Positions 32,859 to 41,930 of a stretch of 64,000 nt of DNA are shown here, in pieces (within the stretch, counting starts at the first letter, position 1; the number at the start of each line of letters is the position of its first letter). The position numbers and the translations under genes were made by a program. The DNA is from Paenibacillus silvisoli. GTDB lineage: Bacteria; Bacillota; Bacilli; Paenibacillales; Paenibacillaceae. The notes below the pieces were generated by a model that was not told the origin of the DNA, made no database searches, and was given only the letters and a program-made list of their open reading frames with translations. The stretch lies in assembly GCF_030866765.1 (NCBI RefSeq), contig NZ_CP133017.1, positions 2,090,001 to 2,154,000 on the forward strand, in the 5' to 3' direction.

Positions 32859-35705
32859 TTGAAAATCACGTGCATGAAGACCAACCGCATTACCAATCCA
32901 TTAGGGTTTGAGCTCGGTAAGCCCCGCGTTTCGTATGTCGTTAGCGAGACGTCGGCTCAGAAGCAGCTTGCGGCACGCATCGAGGTATCGCTGGATGAAC
33001 GGTTTGAGCATGTGATTTTCGATTCCGGCAAGGACGAAGCGATCAGCTCGCTCGCCTATGAGCTTTCGATGCCGCTGCAAGCGAGAACCCGCTATTACTG
33101 GCGGGTGACGGTTTGGGCGGATAATGGCGAGACGGCGACGAGCAAGGCGGCCTGGTTCGAAACGGCGAAGCTGCAAGAACCGTGGGAGGCTGCGTGGATT
33201 ACGCCGAAGCTGGATAAGGATATCCATCCCGTACTGCAAACCGGGTTCCAGTTGTCCAAGGATGCGGTGCGCGCACGCGCCTATGTATGCGGACTAGGGC
33301 TCTATGAAATGGTTCTGAACGGGAAAATGGTTGGAGAGGAGTATTTCGCTCCCCATTTCAACGCGTACGATAAATGGCTGCAGTATCAAACCTATGACAT
33401 TTCGGATTTGCTCCGGACCGGGGACAATGCCATCGAGTTTCTGCTAGGCAATGGATTATATAAAGGGCGTTTCGGGTTTAACGGTGGCGAACGCAACATC
33501 TATGGCGACCGCTTCGCCTTGCTGTGCGAGGTCGTAATCGAGCATTCGGACGGAACCGTTACGACGCTGCGATCCGATGAGAGCTGGAAAGCGAGGAAAA
33601 GCCGGATCGTCGCCAGCGGGCTCTATGATGGCGAGGTATACGATGCTGCTTCTGCCGTTGACGATGAGTCCTACGAAGTGGAGCCAATTGCGATCGGGTA
33701 TGAACGGCTCCAGGCTAGACGAAGCTTGCCGGTGGTCATTCATGAGGTATTGAAGCCGGCGGAGGTCATCACCACGCATGCGGGCGAGACCGTATTGGAC
33801 ATGGGGCAAAACATGGTCGGCTGGATTCAATTCCGCAACCGCGCTCCGAAAGGGACGGAAATTGTCCTCCAGTACGGCGAGCTTTTGCAGGAAGGGAACT
33901 TTTATCAAGAGAATTTGCGCACGGCCAAGGCGGAATTCCGCTACATCTCCGATGGAGAAGGCGGCAAGGTGAGACCGCATTTCACGTTCTTCGGATTCCG
34001 GTACGTCAAGGTGAGCGGCTGGCCGGAGGATTTGCGGGCGGAGGATTTTGAGGGGTGCGTGCTCCACTCCGACATGGAGCGGATCGGCAGCATCGAAACG
34101 AACGACCCGCTTGTAAACCGTTTGTTCCTGAATGCGCTATGGGGGCAGAAGGGCAATTTCCTGGACGTGCCGACCGATTGTCCGCAGCGCGATGAACGGA
34201 TGGGGTGGACCGGAGACGCGCAGGTGTTTGCGGGCACCGCCTCGTTCAATATGGATACGTACGCCTTCTTTGCCAAATACGGTTATGATCTCTGGCGGGA
34301 GCAAGCGGCATCGGAGGGCAAGGTGCCTTTCGTTGTGCCCGATGCAACCATCCATGAGGGAGGGTCGAGCGCATGGGGGGACGCCGCCACGATCATCCCT
34401 TGGGAGGTCTATCTTCACAGCGGGGATGTGGCTATCCTTGAACAGCAATTCGAAAGCATGAAGGCTTGGGTGGATTACATCAAACGGATTGACGAAGGTT
34501 CCGGCGCGAAAAGGTTATGGACGGAAGGCTTTCACTTCGGCGACTGGCTGGCATTGGACGGACCGTCGCCGAGCTCGCCGATCGGAGGCACCGAAACGCC
34601 TTACCTTTCTTCCGCCTATTACCGCTATTCCTCGCTGCTGGTTAGCAAAGCCGCCAAAGTGCTTGGCAAGGACGAACTAGCTGCTTATTACGAAAGCCTG
34701 TCGAATGAAGTGAAGGCGGCGATTCAAGCGGAATATTTTACGCCGACCGGCCGTTTGGCATTGGATACTCAAACCGCCTTGGTTGTCGCGCTTTATATGG
34801 ACCTCGCTCCGGAGAAGGATCGGATTCGCGTGGCGGACAGCTTGCGCGAGCGGTTGAAGAAGGATCATAACCACCTCAAAACCGGCTTCGTCGGAACGCC
34901 TTACCTGTGCAAAGCGCTCTCGGAAACCGGATATCCCGACCTGGCTTACACGCTGCTGTTGAACAAGGATTATCCGAGCTGGCTGTACGCGGTAACGATG
35001 GGGGCGACGACCATTTGGGAGAGATGGAATTCGGTGCTGCCGGACGGCAAAATCAGCGGAACGGACATGAACTCCTTGAATCACTATGCGTATGGTTCGA
35101 TCGTGGAGTGGATGTACCGCTATGCGGCGGGCCTGAACCCGGTTGAGGATAAGCCAGGCTTCAAGCGCGTTCGATTGGCGCCGCAGTCGGACTTCCGGCT
35201 GCGCTATGTGCAAGCCTCCCTTCGCTCGGCAGCGGGTCAGTACGAGAGCCGCTGGGAATTGGACGAGGATGGCAAATTGAGCTTCCGCTTCGTTATCCCG
35301 TTCGACGCCTCGGCTGCGGCGGTTCTTCCCGACGCGAAGCTTGAAGAGGTGTACGTGAACGGCAAGCCGCTCGCCGAAACGGGGATCGCTGCGACTCAAG
35401 GCGACCGAAGCGTCACGGCAGAATTGACAAGCGGAACGTGGGAGTTCGCTTATATGCCCGAGATCGCGTATATCAAGCGCTGCAGCTCGCATTCGGCACT
35501 GGGTGAGTTGATGCGGATCGGGGAAGCCAAACGAGTATTGTGCGACGTTTTGCCTCAATTTAAAGAGCTGCCGCAGGATATGATTTCGAATTTCGGCACG
35601 AGGACCATCCGCGAGTTGTCGACGGTCTCCTTTATGAAAATTTCGCCGGAAGCGCTGGAGGAGCTGGATCGCGCCTTGAAGCCGATCAAGGCGATCGCCG
35701 ATTGA
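32859..35705 (+). CDS. GH78 alpha-L-rhamnosidase
   Basis: A 948-residue glycosidase that releases terminal L-rhamnose from rhamnosides. N-terminal beta-domains (about 1-330, ARTRYYWRV) precede the catalytic (alpha/alpha)6 barrel, with the family motif DCPQRDERMGWTGD (about residues 437-450) and the barrel end motif GATTIWERWN. A C-terminal beta-domain follows (about 770-870). There is no signal peptide, so it acts in the cytoplasm on imported material. It starts at TTG with AAGGGAG upstream. The last 75 residues form an extra helical tail not part of the standard GH78 layout. It is a single gene. Confidence 0.93.
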   Translation: MKITCMKTNRITNPLGFELGKPRVSYVVSETSAQKQLAARIEVSLDERFEHVIFDSGKDEAISSLAYELSMPLQARTRYYWRVTVWADNGETATSKAAWFETAKLQEPWEAAWITPKLDKDIHPVLQTGFQLSKDAVRARAYVCGLGLYEMVLNGKMVGEEYFAPHFNAYDKWLQYQTYDISDLLRTGDNAIEFLLGNGLYKGRFGFNGGERNIYGDRFALLCEVVIEHSDGTVTTLRSDESWKARKSRIVASGLYDGEVYDAASAVDDESYEVEPIAIGYERLQARRSLPVVIHEVLKPAEVITTHAGETVLDMGQNMVGWIQFRNRAPKGTEIVLQYGELLQEGNFYQENLRTAKAEFRYISDGEGGKVRPHFTFFGFRYVKVSGWPEDLRAEDFEGCVLHSDMERIGSIETNDPLVNRLFLNALWGQKGNFLDVPTDCPQRDERMGWTGDAQVFAGTASFNMDTYAFFAKYGYDLWREQAASEGKVPFVVPDATIHEGGSSAWGDAATIIPWEVYLHSGDVAILEQQFESMKAWVDYIKRIDEGSGAKRLWTEGFHFGDWLALDGPSPSSPIGGTETPYLSSAYYRYSSLLVSKAAKVLGKDELAAYYESLSNEVKAAIQAEYFTPTGRLALDTQTALVVALYMDLAPEKDRIRVADSLRERLKKDHNHLKTGFVGTPYLCKALSETGYPDLAYTLLLNKDYPSWLYAVTMGATTIWERWNSVLPDGKISGTDMNSLNHYAYGSIVEWMYRYAAGLNPVEDKPGFKRVRLAPQSDFRLRYVQASLRSAAGQYESRWELDEDGKLSFRFVIPFDASAAAVLPDAKLEEVYVNGKPLAETGIAATQGDRSVTAELTSGTWEFAYMPEIAYIKRCSSHSALGELMRIGEAKRVLCDVLPQFKELPQDMISNFGTRTIRELSTVSFMKISPEALEELDRALKPIKAIAD

Positions 35706-35710
35706 ACGTG

Positions 35711-35752
35711 AAAGAGGCCCCCGTTACAGGCCGTTACAGGGGCCTCTTTGCT
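35711..35752. terminator. Bidirectional terminator between rhamnosidase and AraC genes
   Basis: AAAGAGGCCCC pairs with GGGGCCTCTTT. The loop holds a tandem pair of CCGTTACAGG. It ends both convergent genes; its right arm overlaps the 3' end of the AraC gene. Confidence 0.85.
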
Positions 35753-36660
35753 TTGCGGTACGCCATCGGCACCATGCCTTTGCGTTCGCGGAAGATGCGG
35801 GCGAACGTCTTGTACGAGCCGAAGCCGACCTCGAGCGCGACATCGACGACGCTGTAATCGGTCGACACCAGCAGGCTGCTCGCATGGCGAAGCCGGAGGT
35901 CGTGCACGAAGTGGACGAACGTTTGGCCGGTCGTCTCCTTGATCACTTCGCTGATGCGGGAGACGCTCATTCCGAACCGCTCCGACAGCTGCGACAGCGT
36001 CAGCTCCTCCCGGTAGTTGCGGTGGATGTAGTGGATGATCGGCCAGACGGACGCGCTTGTTTTGGCGTGAGAGGCGGCTGAAGCGAACGGCGGACTTTGC
36101 AGGCCCGGGACGTCAACCTCGGTTTCCGTCGTTCGTGCCGCCTCGGCCGTTCTCGCTAACGCTTTGCGCTCGCGGTCGAAGCACACGAGCAGCTCCTTCA
36201 ATCTTGCCTGCAGCATCGTCTGCCGCCACGGTTCCTCTCCCCTGTACTCCTTCAGCATGTCGGCTGCGAGAAATCGCACTCGTTCCTGCATGTGTCCGGT
36301 GAACGTTGTGTAAGGCTCAAGCGAGCTAGGTTCGATCAAGTCGGCCAAGCCGTCGCCATGGCCTGCGCCCATCAGCAGATCCATGCTGAAATTGCAGTTA
36401 TAGAGGACGAGCGTGCTGCCCGGTTCGGTAAAGATTTCATGCACCTGGTAAGGTTGGACGAACGTGAACGTGCCTGGCGCCATTTCGTGCTTGACGTCAT
36501 TGATGCTCTCCCAGCCGCGTCCTTCGACGACGTACGAGAATTCGAGAAAATCGTGCCGGTGCGCCCGGAATCCCTGCTTGAGCGAGTTGAGGCTCATATG
36601 CAGCGGGAAGGCGGTATCCATGTTCGGGTAATTTTTCAAGTAGTCCGGAAAAAAGGTCAT
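35734..36660 (-). CDS. AraC-family regulator
   Basis: A 308-residue regulator with an N-terminal cupin domain (FRAHRHDFLEFSYVVEG) and C-terminal AraC helix-turn-helices (LTLSQLSERFGMSVSRISE; VVDVALEVGFGSYKTFAR). The ATG at 36660 has CGGAGG 11 bp upstream; the open frame reaches 36870, but that part overlaps the divergent gene and looks random. It is divergent from the Gfo/Idh/MocA-isomerase pair at 36784 and probably controls it. Confidence 0.88.
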   Translation of the reverse strand: MTFFPDYLKNYPNMDTAFPLHMSLNSLKQGFRAHRHDFLEFSYVVEGRGWESINDVKHEMAPGTFTFVQPYQVHEIFTEPGSTLVLYNCNFSMDLLMGAGHGDGLADLIEPSSLEPYTTFTGHMQERVRFLAADMLKEYRGEEPWRQTMLQARLKELLVCFDRERKALARTAEAARTTETEVDVPGLQSPPFASAASHAKTSASVWPIIHYIHRNYREELTLSQLSERFGMSVSRISEVIKETTGQTFVHFVHDLRLRHASSLLVSTDYSVVDVALEVGFGSYKTFARIFRERKGMVPMAYRKAKRPL

Positions 36661-36783
36661 CGCGATCGCGGCCTCCGAAGAAATGGGACGTTTTTCGAAA
36701 TATGAGTCAAGCTTTTTTCTATCTCCTACTTTATCATAGATAGGGCAGGAGATGTGATAGTCCGAGGAGGCAGATGGATTAAC

Positions 36784-37848
36784 ATGGCTATTCGTATTGG
36801 CATCATTGGCGCAGGCAATATCGGCAGCGTTCACGCATCCCAGTTTTCGCAGCTTGGCGAGCTCTGTCAACTAACCGCAATTACGGACGCGTTTCTGCCT
36901 CTGGCAGAGCAGCGGGCGCGGGAATACGGCATTGCCGAAGTGATGGCATCGCCGGAGGCGCTTATTCGAAGCGAAAATGTGGATGCCGTCATCATCGGCG
37001 TTCCGAACCAGTACCATGCGGAGCTGGCCGTTCAGGCGATCGAAGCCGGCAAGCATGTGCTGCTGGAGAAGCCGATGGGCATTAATGCCGCGGCAGCCCG
37101 GCAAATATTGAAAGCAAGCCAAGCGTCGGACCGCGTCGTCATGATCGCGCACCAGATGCGCTGGGAATCCGTTCCGATGCAAATCAAGGAGCAGATCGAC
37201 CGCGGCGAGCTTGGCCGCATCTATACGGCAAAGACCGGCTGGTACCGCCGCAAAGGCATCCCGGGCTGGGGCACCTGGTTTACCCGTTCGGATCAATCCG
37301 GGGGCGGTCCGCTAATCGATATCGGCGTACATATGCTGGATTTGGCCTTGTACTTGATGGGCAATCCGAAGCCGGTATCCGTCTATGGCGCGACTTACGC
37401 GGAATTCGGGCCGAAGCGCAAAGGCATCGGCACATGGGGCAAGCCGAATTGGGACGGCGTCTATGACGTCGAGGATTTGGCTACGGCGTTGATCAAGATG
37501 GAGGACGGCAGCACGCTGTCTCTGGAAGTGAGCTGGGCCGTTCATATGGATACGGACAATACGCCGTTCGTGCACCTCATGGGTACGGAAGGCGGCGCGA
37601 GCTATCGGGGAGCAAACGGCAAGCTGCTGACCGAGAAGTTCAATAAGCCGATGGAGATCGCGTTGTCGAAGCCGGAGAACGACGAGAGCGAACGTCTGCG
37701 GCTGAGCCGGCATTTCCTCTTGTGCATCAAGGAAGGCAAGCAGCCGATTACGTCGGCGCTGTCCGGATTCACGAACAATTTGGTGCTGGATGCGATTTAC
37801 GAATCGTCCCGTACGGGGCATGAAGTGAAGCTCGATTGGAATCTGTAA
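36784..37848 (+). CDS. Gfo/Idh/MocA oxidoreductase, inositol-dehydrogenase-like
   Basis: A 354-residue NAD(P)-dependent oxidoreductase. IGIIGAGNIGSVHA (residues 5-18) is the Rossmann loop and LEKPMGIN has the catalytic-lysine position; GPLIDIGVHMLDLAL marks the C-terminal domain. ATG at 36784 has GAGGAGG 13 bp upstream; a GTG at 36754 is possible but the extra residues are not conserved-looking. It forms an operon with the isomerase 31 bp downstream. Such pairs commonly interconvert cyclitols or keto sugars. Confidence 0.9.
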   Translation: MAIRIGIIGAGNIGSVHASQFSQLGELCQLTAITDAFLPLAEQRAREYGIAEVMASPEALIRSENVDAVIIGVPNQYHAELAVQAIEAGKHVLLEKPMGINAAAARQILKASQASDRVVMIAHQMRWESVPMQIKEQIDRGELGRIYTAKTGWYRRKGIPGWGTWFTRSDQSGGGPLIDIGVHMLDLALYLMGNPKPVSVYGATYAEFGPKRKGIGTWGKPNWDGVYDVEDLATALIKMEDGSTLSLEVSWAVHMDTDNTPFVHLMGTEGGASYRGANGKLLTEKFNKPMEIALSKPENDESERLRLSRHFLLCIKEGKQPITSALSGFTNNLVLDAIYESSRTGHEVKLDWNL

Positions 37849-37879
37849 TCTATTATTGATAGAGCGGAGGCTTGTTCCT

Positions 37880-38719
37880 ATGTTGAGAGGGTTATCCCGT
37901 GCCGGGCTTGGCGCGATCGGAAGCGACGAGAATATGATCGCGGCTGCGAGCAAATACGGATTTCAGACGGTCGATGTCGATGCCAAAGGGCTGATCGACC
38001 GCAACGGATTGGAAGGCGCGCGCGAGCTGCTGGCGAAGAATGAAGTGTCGATCGGCTCCATCGGCCTGTCCGTCGAATGGCGCGACACGGAAGAGAAGTT
38101 CCGCGAAGGGCTGAGGCGCCTGGCGGAAGAGGCAGCAGCGGCCGCTGCGCTCGGCTGCCGCGTTTGCTGCACGTACGTGCTGCCGGCGACGAATTTCAAG
38201 GCGGCGCATTTCGCCGTGATCGCGACGCGCCGTCTGCGTACATGCGCGCAAATTCTCGGCGCTTACGGCATCAGCCTGGGGCTTGAGTTTGTCGGTCCTC
38301 ACCACCTGCGCACCGCTTGGGCGAATCCGTTCCTGTGGACGGTGGAGGAGACGCTGGACTGGATCGCCGCGATCGGCGAGCCGAATGTCGGACTGCTGTT
38401 CGACGCTTACCACTGGTATACGAACGGCCTCTCGGTTGCCGATATCGATGCGCTCTCTCCGGAGCAGATCGTGCATGTGCACATCAACGACGCGCCCGAC
38501 CTTCCGGTGGAAGAAGTACGCGACAACGGCCGTCTGTACCCGGGCGAAGGCGTCATCGACCTCGGGGGTTTCCTCGGCGCGCTGAACCGCATCGGCTACA
38601 AAGGCTCGGTCACGCAGGAGATTTTGTCCGCGGAGGCGCCGACGCAATCGCCGGAGGAGCTGCTCGTTCGTTCGCAGCAGGCGTATGACCGTGTATATAA
38701 GGCGGCAGGACTGGCTTAG
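37880..38719 (+). CDS. Sugar phosphate isomerase/epimerase (TIM barrel)
   Basis: A 279-residue xylose-isomerase-like TIM-barrel protein. Candidate metal ligands are Glu in LGLEFVGPHH, Asp in LLFDAYHWYT, His in IVHVHINDAP and Glu in VTQEILSAE. ATG at 37880 has CGGAGG 9 bp upstream. It is co-transcribed with the Gfo/Idh/MocA oxidoreductase and followed by a terminator. The likely job is isomerisation of the keto product. Confidence 0.88.
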   Translation: MLRGLSRAGLGAIGSDENMIAAASKYGFQTVDVDAKGLIDRNGLEGARELLAKNEVSIGSIGLSVEWRDTEEKFREGLRRLAEEAAAAAALGCRVCCTYVLPATNFKAAHFAVIATRRLRTCAQILGAYGISLGLEFVGPHHLRTAWANPFLWTVEETLDWIAAIGEPNVGLLFDAYHWYTNGLSVADIDALSPEQIVHVHINDAPDLPVEEVRDNGRLYPGEGVIDLGGFLGALNRIGYKGSVTQEILSAEAPTQSPEELLVRSQQAYDRVYKAAGLA

Positions 38720-38737
38720 AATTAGCATAAAGACATT

Positions 38738-38787
38738 AATCCCGCATGGATCGGCTGATGGCCGGTTTATGCGGGATTTGTTTTTTG
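38738..38787 (+). terminator. Rho-independent terminator after isomerase gene
   Basis: AATCCCGCAT pairs with ATGCGGGATT around a loop of about 21 nt, then T-rich TGTTTTTT. Confidence 0.85.
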
Positions 38788-38856
38788 CACAATAGAAGGA
38801 AAATGACATTTTTTGTCGAAACATGAATGAAAATCATATCGACTTCGGAGGTGTCC

Positions 38857-40620
38857 ATGAGCCAGCCACAAGTGCCCAACATCAAGGTGGACAACCTGTT
38901 AACGCTGCAGGCGAGCCGCTCCCAACGGAGATTCGCGCTCGTTATCGGCGCGATGATCGCGCTCATTTCGCTCGTATCGGTTCCGTTTGCGCGGGTGCAG
39001 CTATCGGAGCTGCAGGCCTATCAGCCTGCCATTCTGTCGACGGTCATTTGCTTCGAGCTCATTACGGCGTACGTGCTCTACAGCCAGTTTCAGATCAGCC
39101 GATCGCCGTCCGTGCTGTTTCTGTTTGCCGGGTATTTGTACTCCGGCGCCATGAGCATCATGTATTTGCTCACTTTTCCGGGCTTAATCGTTCCCGGCGG
39201 CATGTTTCATGCGGGCCTGCAAACGGCGCCTTGGCTGTATGTGCTTTGGCATCTAGGCTTTCCCGTCTCGATCGGCTTGTACATGCTTGTCGAAACCAAG
39301 TACAAATCCGTACAGTTAAGCATCGGCCGGGCCAAGCATGTCTCGATATTGACGGTGGCGGCAGTGATTGCGATTGTCGGCGCGTTTGCGTTTGTCACGA
39401 CTTCTTATCAAGAGTGGCTGCCGATTCTATTAGTAAAAGGCCAGCTCACGCCTCTTTTTATATACGGAGCGGGATTGTTTACGGTAATTGTCAGCTTGGT
39501 TACATGGGTAGGTTTCCGGATGACAAGAGGCAGCACCGTCATGACGTCATGGCTCTGTATCGCGCTGCTGGCGTCCTTGCTGGATGTGGTTGTCATCCTC
39601 TGCGGCGGAGGGAGGTTCAGCCTGGGCTGGTACGTGGCCAAATGGAATACGTTCGTCTGCGCGAATATCGTCTTAGGCGGGATGATCTACGAGTTTACGA
39701 AAATGTATTTGAGCATGACCGAGCTGTACCGCAAAAACTCCGAGCAGAACAAAATCATCGAACGGATGCTGGAATCGAGCCGCGAAGCGATCGTGATGTG
39801 CGACGTCGACGGGAGCGTTATTTTTGCCAATCGCCGCTTTGAGCAGATGTTTGAGCGGCCGCTCATCAACGGCCAGCAGTTGGCGGATTATTGCATGGGC
39901 ATGAAGGCTTCCTACGGTACTTTAGGCGATCGAATCAAAGCTTACCTGGAGCAGCAGAAAGCGACCTTCCGGGAGCGGGTCACATTGATGACGAGCAAGT
40001 GGGAGGTACGGCATTACGAATGTTACGTCAACCCGATCGCCGATGAAGAGAGCGGTATGCTGCATGGTTATTTGTTCGCGTTCGGGGATCGGACGGATGA
40101 GGAGCGGATGGCCAATTACGATGAGCTGACCGGACTGCAGAATCGCCGGTTCCTCGGGGAACGACTGCTGGATGCGATGGAACGCGCGAAGGACAAAACC
40201 GGCTTGTTCTCGGTCTTCTTCATGGATCTGGACGGGTTCAAAAAGGTGAACGATACGTTAGGACACGAAATGGGGGATCGGCTGCTTCAAGAGGTGGCGT
40301 CCTTGCTGCGGATTTGCGTGGAGGACCGGGGGATGTGCGCTCGCTGGGCGGGCGACGAATTCATCGTGCTGCTCGAGAATATCGAAAGCAACGAGCAGCT
40401 GACCGAAATCGCGGATCGGATCATTCAAGCCATTCAAGAGATGCGCGAGATCGACGGGATCGAGGTCAGCGTAACGGCCAGCATCGGCGTGGCGATTTAC
40501 CCACAAGACGGTATGGAGGGAAAAATGCTGCTGCATCACGCCGATCAAGCGATGTACGAAGCGAAAATGAAGGGGAAAAACACCTGCTGCTTTTACAATG
40601 CGTTGGCGGCTGTGGAATAG
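38857..40620 (+). CDS. Membrane diguanylate cyclase (PAS-GGDEF) with AGDEF active site
   Basis: A 587-residue membrane protein. Eight or so hydrophobic helices (about 25-285, MASE-like sensor) are followed by a PAS domain (about 300-420) and a GGDEF domain (about 425-585). DELTGLQNR opens the cyclase and the active-site loop reads RWAGDEF (AGDEF at 498-502), a variant known in active enzymes. The residues before it do not form an RxxD inhibitory site. There is no EAL domain. ATG at 38857 has GGAGGT upstream. It probably makes c-di-GMP in response to a membrane or PAS-sensed signal. Confidence 0.9.
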   Translation: MSQPQVPNIKVDNLLTLQASRSQRRFALVIGAMIALISLVSVPFARVQLSELQAYQPAILSTVICFELITAYVLYSQFQISRSPSVLFLFAGYLYSGAMSIMYLLTFPGLIVPGGMFHAGLQTAPWLYVLWHLGFPVSIGLYMLVETKYKSVQLSIGRAKHVSILTVAAVIAIVGAFAFVTTSYQEWLPILLVKGQLTPLFIYGAGLFTVIVSLVTWVGFRMTRGSTVMTSWLCIALLASLLDVVVILCGGGRFSLGWYVAKWNTFVCANIVLGGMIYEFTKMYLSMTELYRKNSEQNKIIERMLESSREAIVMCDVDGSVIFANRRFEQMFERPLINGQQLADYCMGMKASYGTLGDRIKAYLEQQKATFRERVTLMTSKWEVRHYECYVNPIADEESGMLHGYLFAFGDRTDEERMANYDELTGLQNRRFLGERLLDAMERAKDKTGLFSVFFMDLDGFKKVNDTLGHEMGDRLLQEVASLLRICVEDRGMCARWAGDEFIVLLENIESNEQLTEIADRIIQAIQEMREIDGIEVSVTASIGVAIYPQDGMEGKMLLHHADQAMYEAKMKGKNTCCFYNALAAVE

Positions 40621-40643
40621 ATGCGGGGAAGGAAAAGAAAGAC

Positions 40644-40689
40644 AAAGGCTTCTACTTCAGGCATACGCCGGATGGTAGAAGCCTTTCTT
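40644..40689 (+). terminator. Terminator between cyclase and hydrolase genes
   Basis: AAAGGCTTCTAC pairs with GTAGAAGCCTTT across about 19 nt. The T-run is short in the plus direction; in the minus direction CTTTGTCTTTCTTTTCC is T-rich, so it may serve both convergent genes. Confidence 0.75.
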
Positions 40690-40695
40690 GATTCA

Positions 40696-41787
40696 TCATG
40701 CCGCATGCACGATGCGAAGCATAAGCTTATAGGACAAGCCGGGATTGGCGATTTGATTGACCGTGCCGGTCAAGTACAAGTCTTTCTCCGGACAATAGTA
40801 GGCAAAGGCGCCGGATAAACCGGAATGCCCGATCAGTTCGGGCGGCGTTTTGAACGGCGAGAAAATTCGCGGGAGCTGAAATTTCGCGATTCCGACCCCG
40901 TATTGCAGCGGGAAGAAGATGCGATTCCACGCGCAGAGCTCGGTCAAATAAGATTTCGGAAACAGCTCCCCTTCGAAGAAAGCTCTCAAAAACCGCATCA
41001 TCTCCTTCGCGGTCGAAACGATGCCGCCATCCGGACCGAAGGAGGCCATGGCTTGAGGGATATGCAAAGTCGTCCTTTTATAGTAAAGAGGCGCTGGCGT
41101 TTGATGGGAGCCGTTCGCAAACATGTATGTGTTTGTTAATTCCAATGGCTCATAAATGAATTGCTGGAATACATCCTCGAGATTCTCCTCCGTAACCTGT
41201 TCGATGATTTTGCCGAGCAGCTGGTAGTTGGTGTCCGAGTACAGCGCTCTGCCGCTTTGGCCGGGCGGAAAGTGAGGCTTCATCAGCTTGACGTCCTCGA
41301 GCATCTCGGTGAACGACCAAGCCTGATCGTGACCGCCGACAATGTCATCTTGCAGGCTGCTGCCGGTTGCTTTCTTTTGCTGAAAATAATCCGGGAGCCC
41401 CGACGTATGCGCCATCAGCTGCTTGATGGTGATGTCGCGGGAATAGTCGGTTCCTTGAAACCGATGGATGCCCGAAATAAGATCGCTGTCCAAGTAACGG
41501 CTGATCGGGTCGGTCAGCTGGATATAGCTCCGTTCTCTAAGCTTCAACATCGTTGCGGTAATGAATAGCTTCGTTGTGCTAGCGATGAAGAACGAGTCGT
41601 CGGCGCTCAAATTGCCGGACGCTCCGGTCCATGCTAATTGCCGATCTCCGGATTCCACGCTCAAGGTGACGCCGAAAATGTTTTTTCGATCTACGGAAGA
41701 GTGAACAAGCCGATCGAGCTGCTTGCAGAGTGGATGCTCTATAGGACCCAGATCCTTTCCATATGTGTTCTTCGTGTCTTGGTTCAA
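40696..41787 (-). CDS. Serine hydrolase, class C beta-lactamase fold
   Basis: A 363-residue protein of the beta-lactamase/DD-peptidase/family VIII esterase group. The nucleophile motif is Ser70-Thr-Thr-Lys73. The second motif reads Tyr183-Ser-Asp in place of the usual Y-x-N, within YSDTNYQL. HSGLSGAF near the C-terminus is the third motif. No signal peptide is visible, so it is probably cytoplasmic, an esterase or peptidase rather than a resistance enzyme. It starts at TTG; the ribosome-binding site is weak. Confidence 0.85.
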   Translation of the reverse strand: MNQDTKNTYGKDLGPIEHPLCKQLDRLVHSSVDRKNIFGVTLSVESGDRQLAWTGASGNLSADDSFFIASTTKLFITATMLKLRERSYIQLTDPISRYLDSDLISGIHRFQGTDYSRDITIKQLMAHTSGLPDYFQQKKATGSSLQDDIVGGHDQAWSFTEMLEDVKLMKPHFPPGQSGRALYSDTNYQLLGKIIEQVTEENLEDVFQQFIYEPLELTNTYMFANGSHQTPAPLYYKRTTLHIPQAMASFGPDGGIVSTAKEMMRFLRAFFEGELFPKSYLTELCAWNRIFFPLQYGVGIAKFQLPRIFSPFKTPPELIGHSGLSGAFAYYCPEKDLYLTGTVNQIANPGLSYKLMLRIVHAA

Positions 41788-41854
41788 TTTATGCCTGAAG
41801 CCGGGAGATGAGCCCTGTTGAATTTGGGAATACTTGCTTTGGAGCCGGTTTTAT

Positions 41855-41891
41855 ATATTCCTTGACAGGAATATTCCTTATGAAGTATATT
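41855..41891 (+). promoter_or_regulatory. Promoter with perfect palindrome over -35 box
   Basis: TTGACA (41862-41867) and TATATT (41886-41891) with an 18-bp spacer form a sigma-A promoter. The -35 box is framed by ATATTCC (41855-41861) and GGAATAT (41868-41874), a perfect 7-6-7 palindrome, an apparent repressor operator. GGAATATTCC just inside is also palindromic. Confidence 0.7.
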
Positions 41892-41930
41892 TTGATCAGC
41901 AACGAATCATCCAGTACGGAGGTATGAATA

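Noticed and set aside
36661..36870. A 70-residue N-terminal extension of the AraC gene at 35734.
   Set aside because: It overlaps the divergent promoter and the next gene, has no conserved sequence, and a good ribosome-binding site supports ATG 36660.
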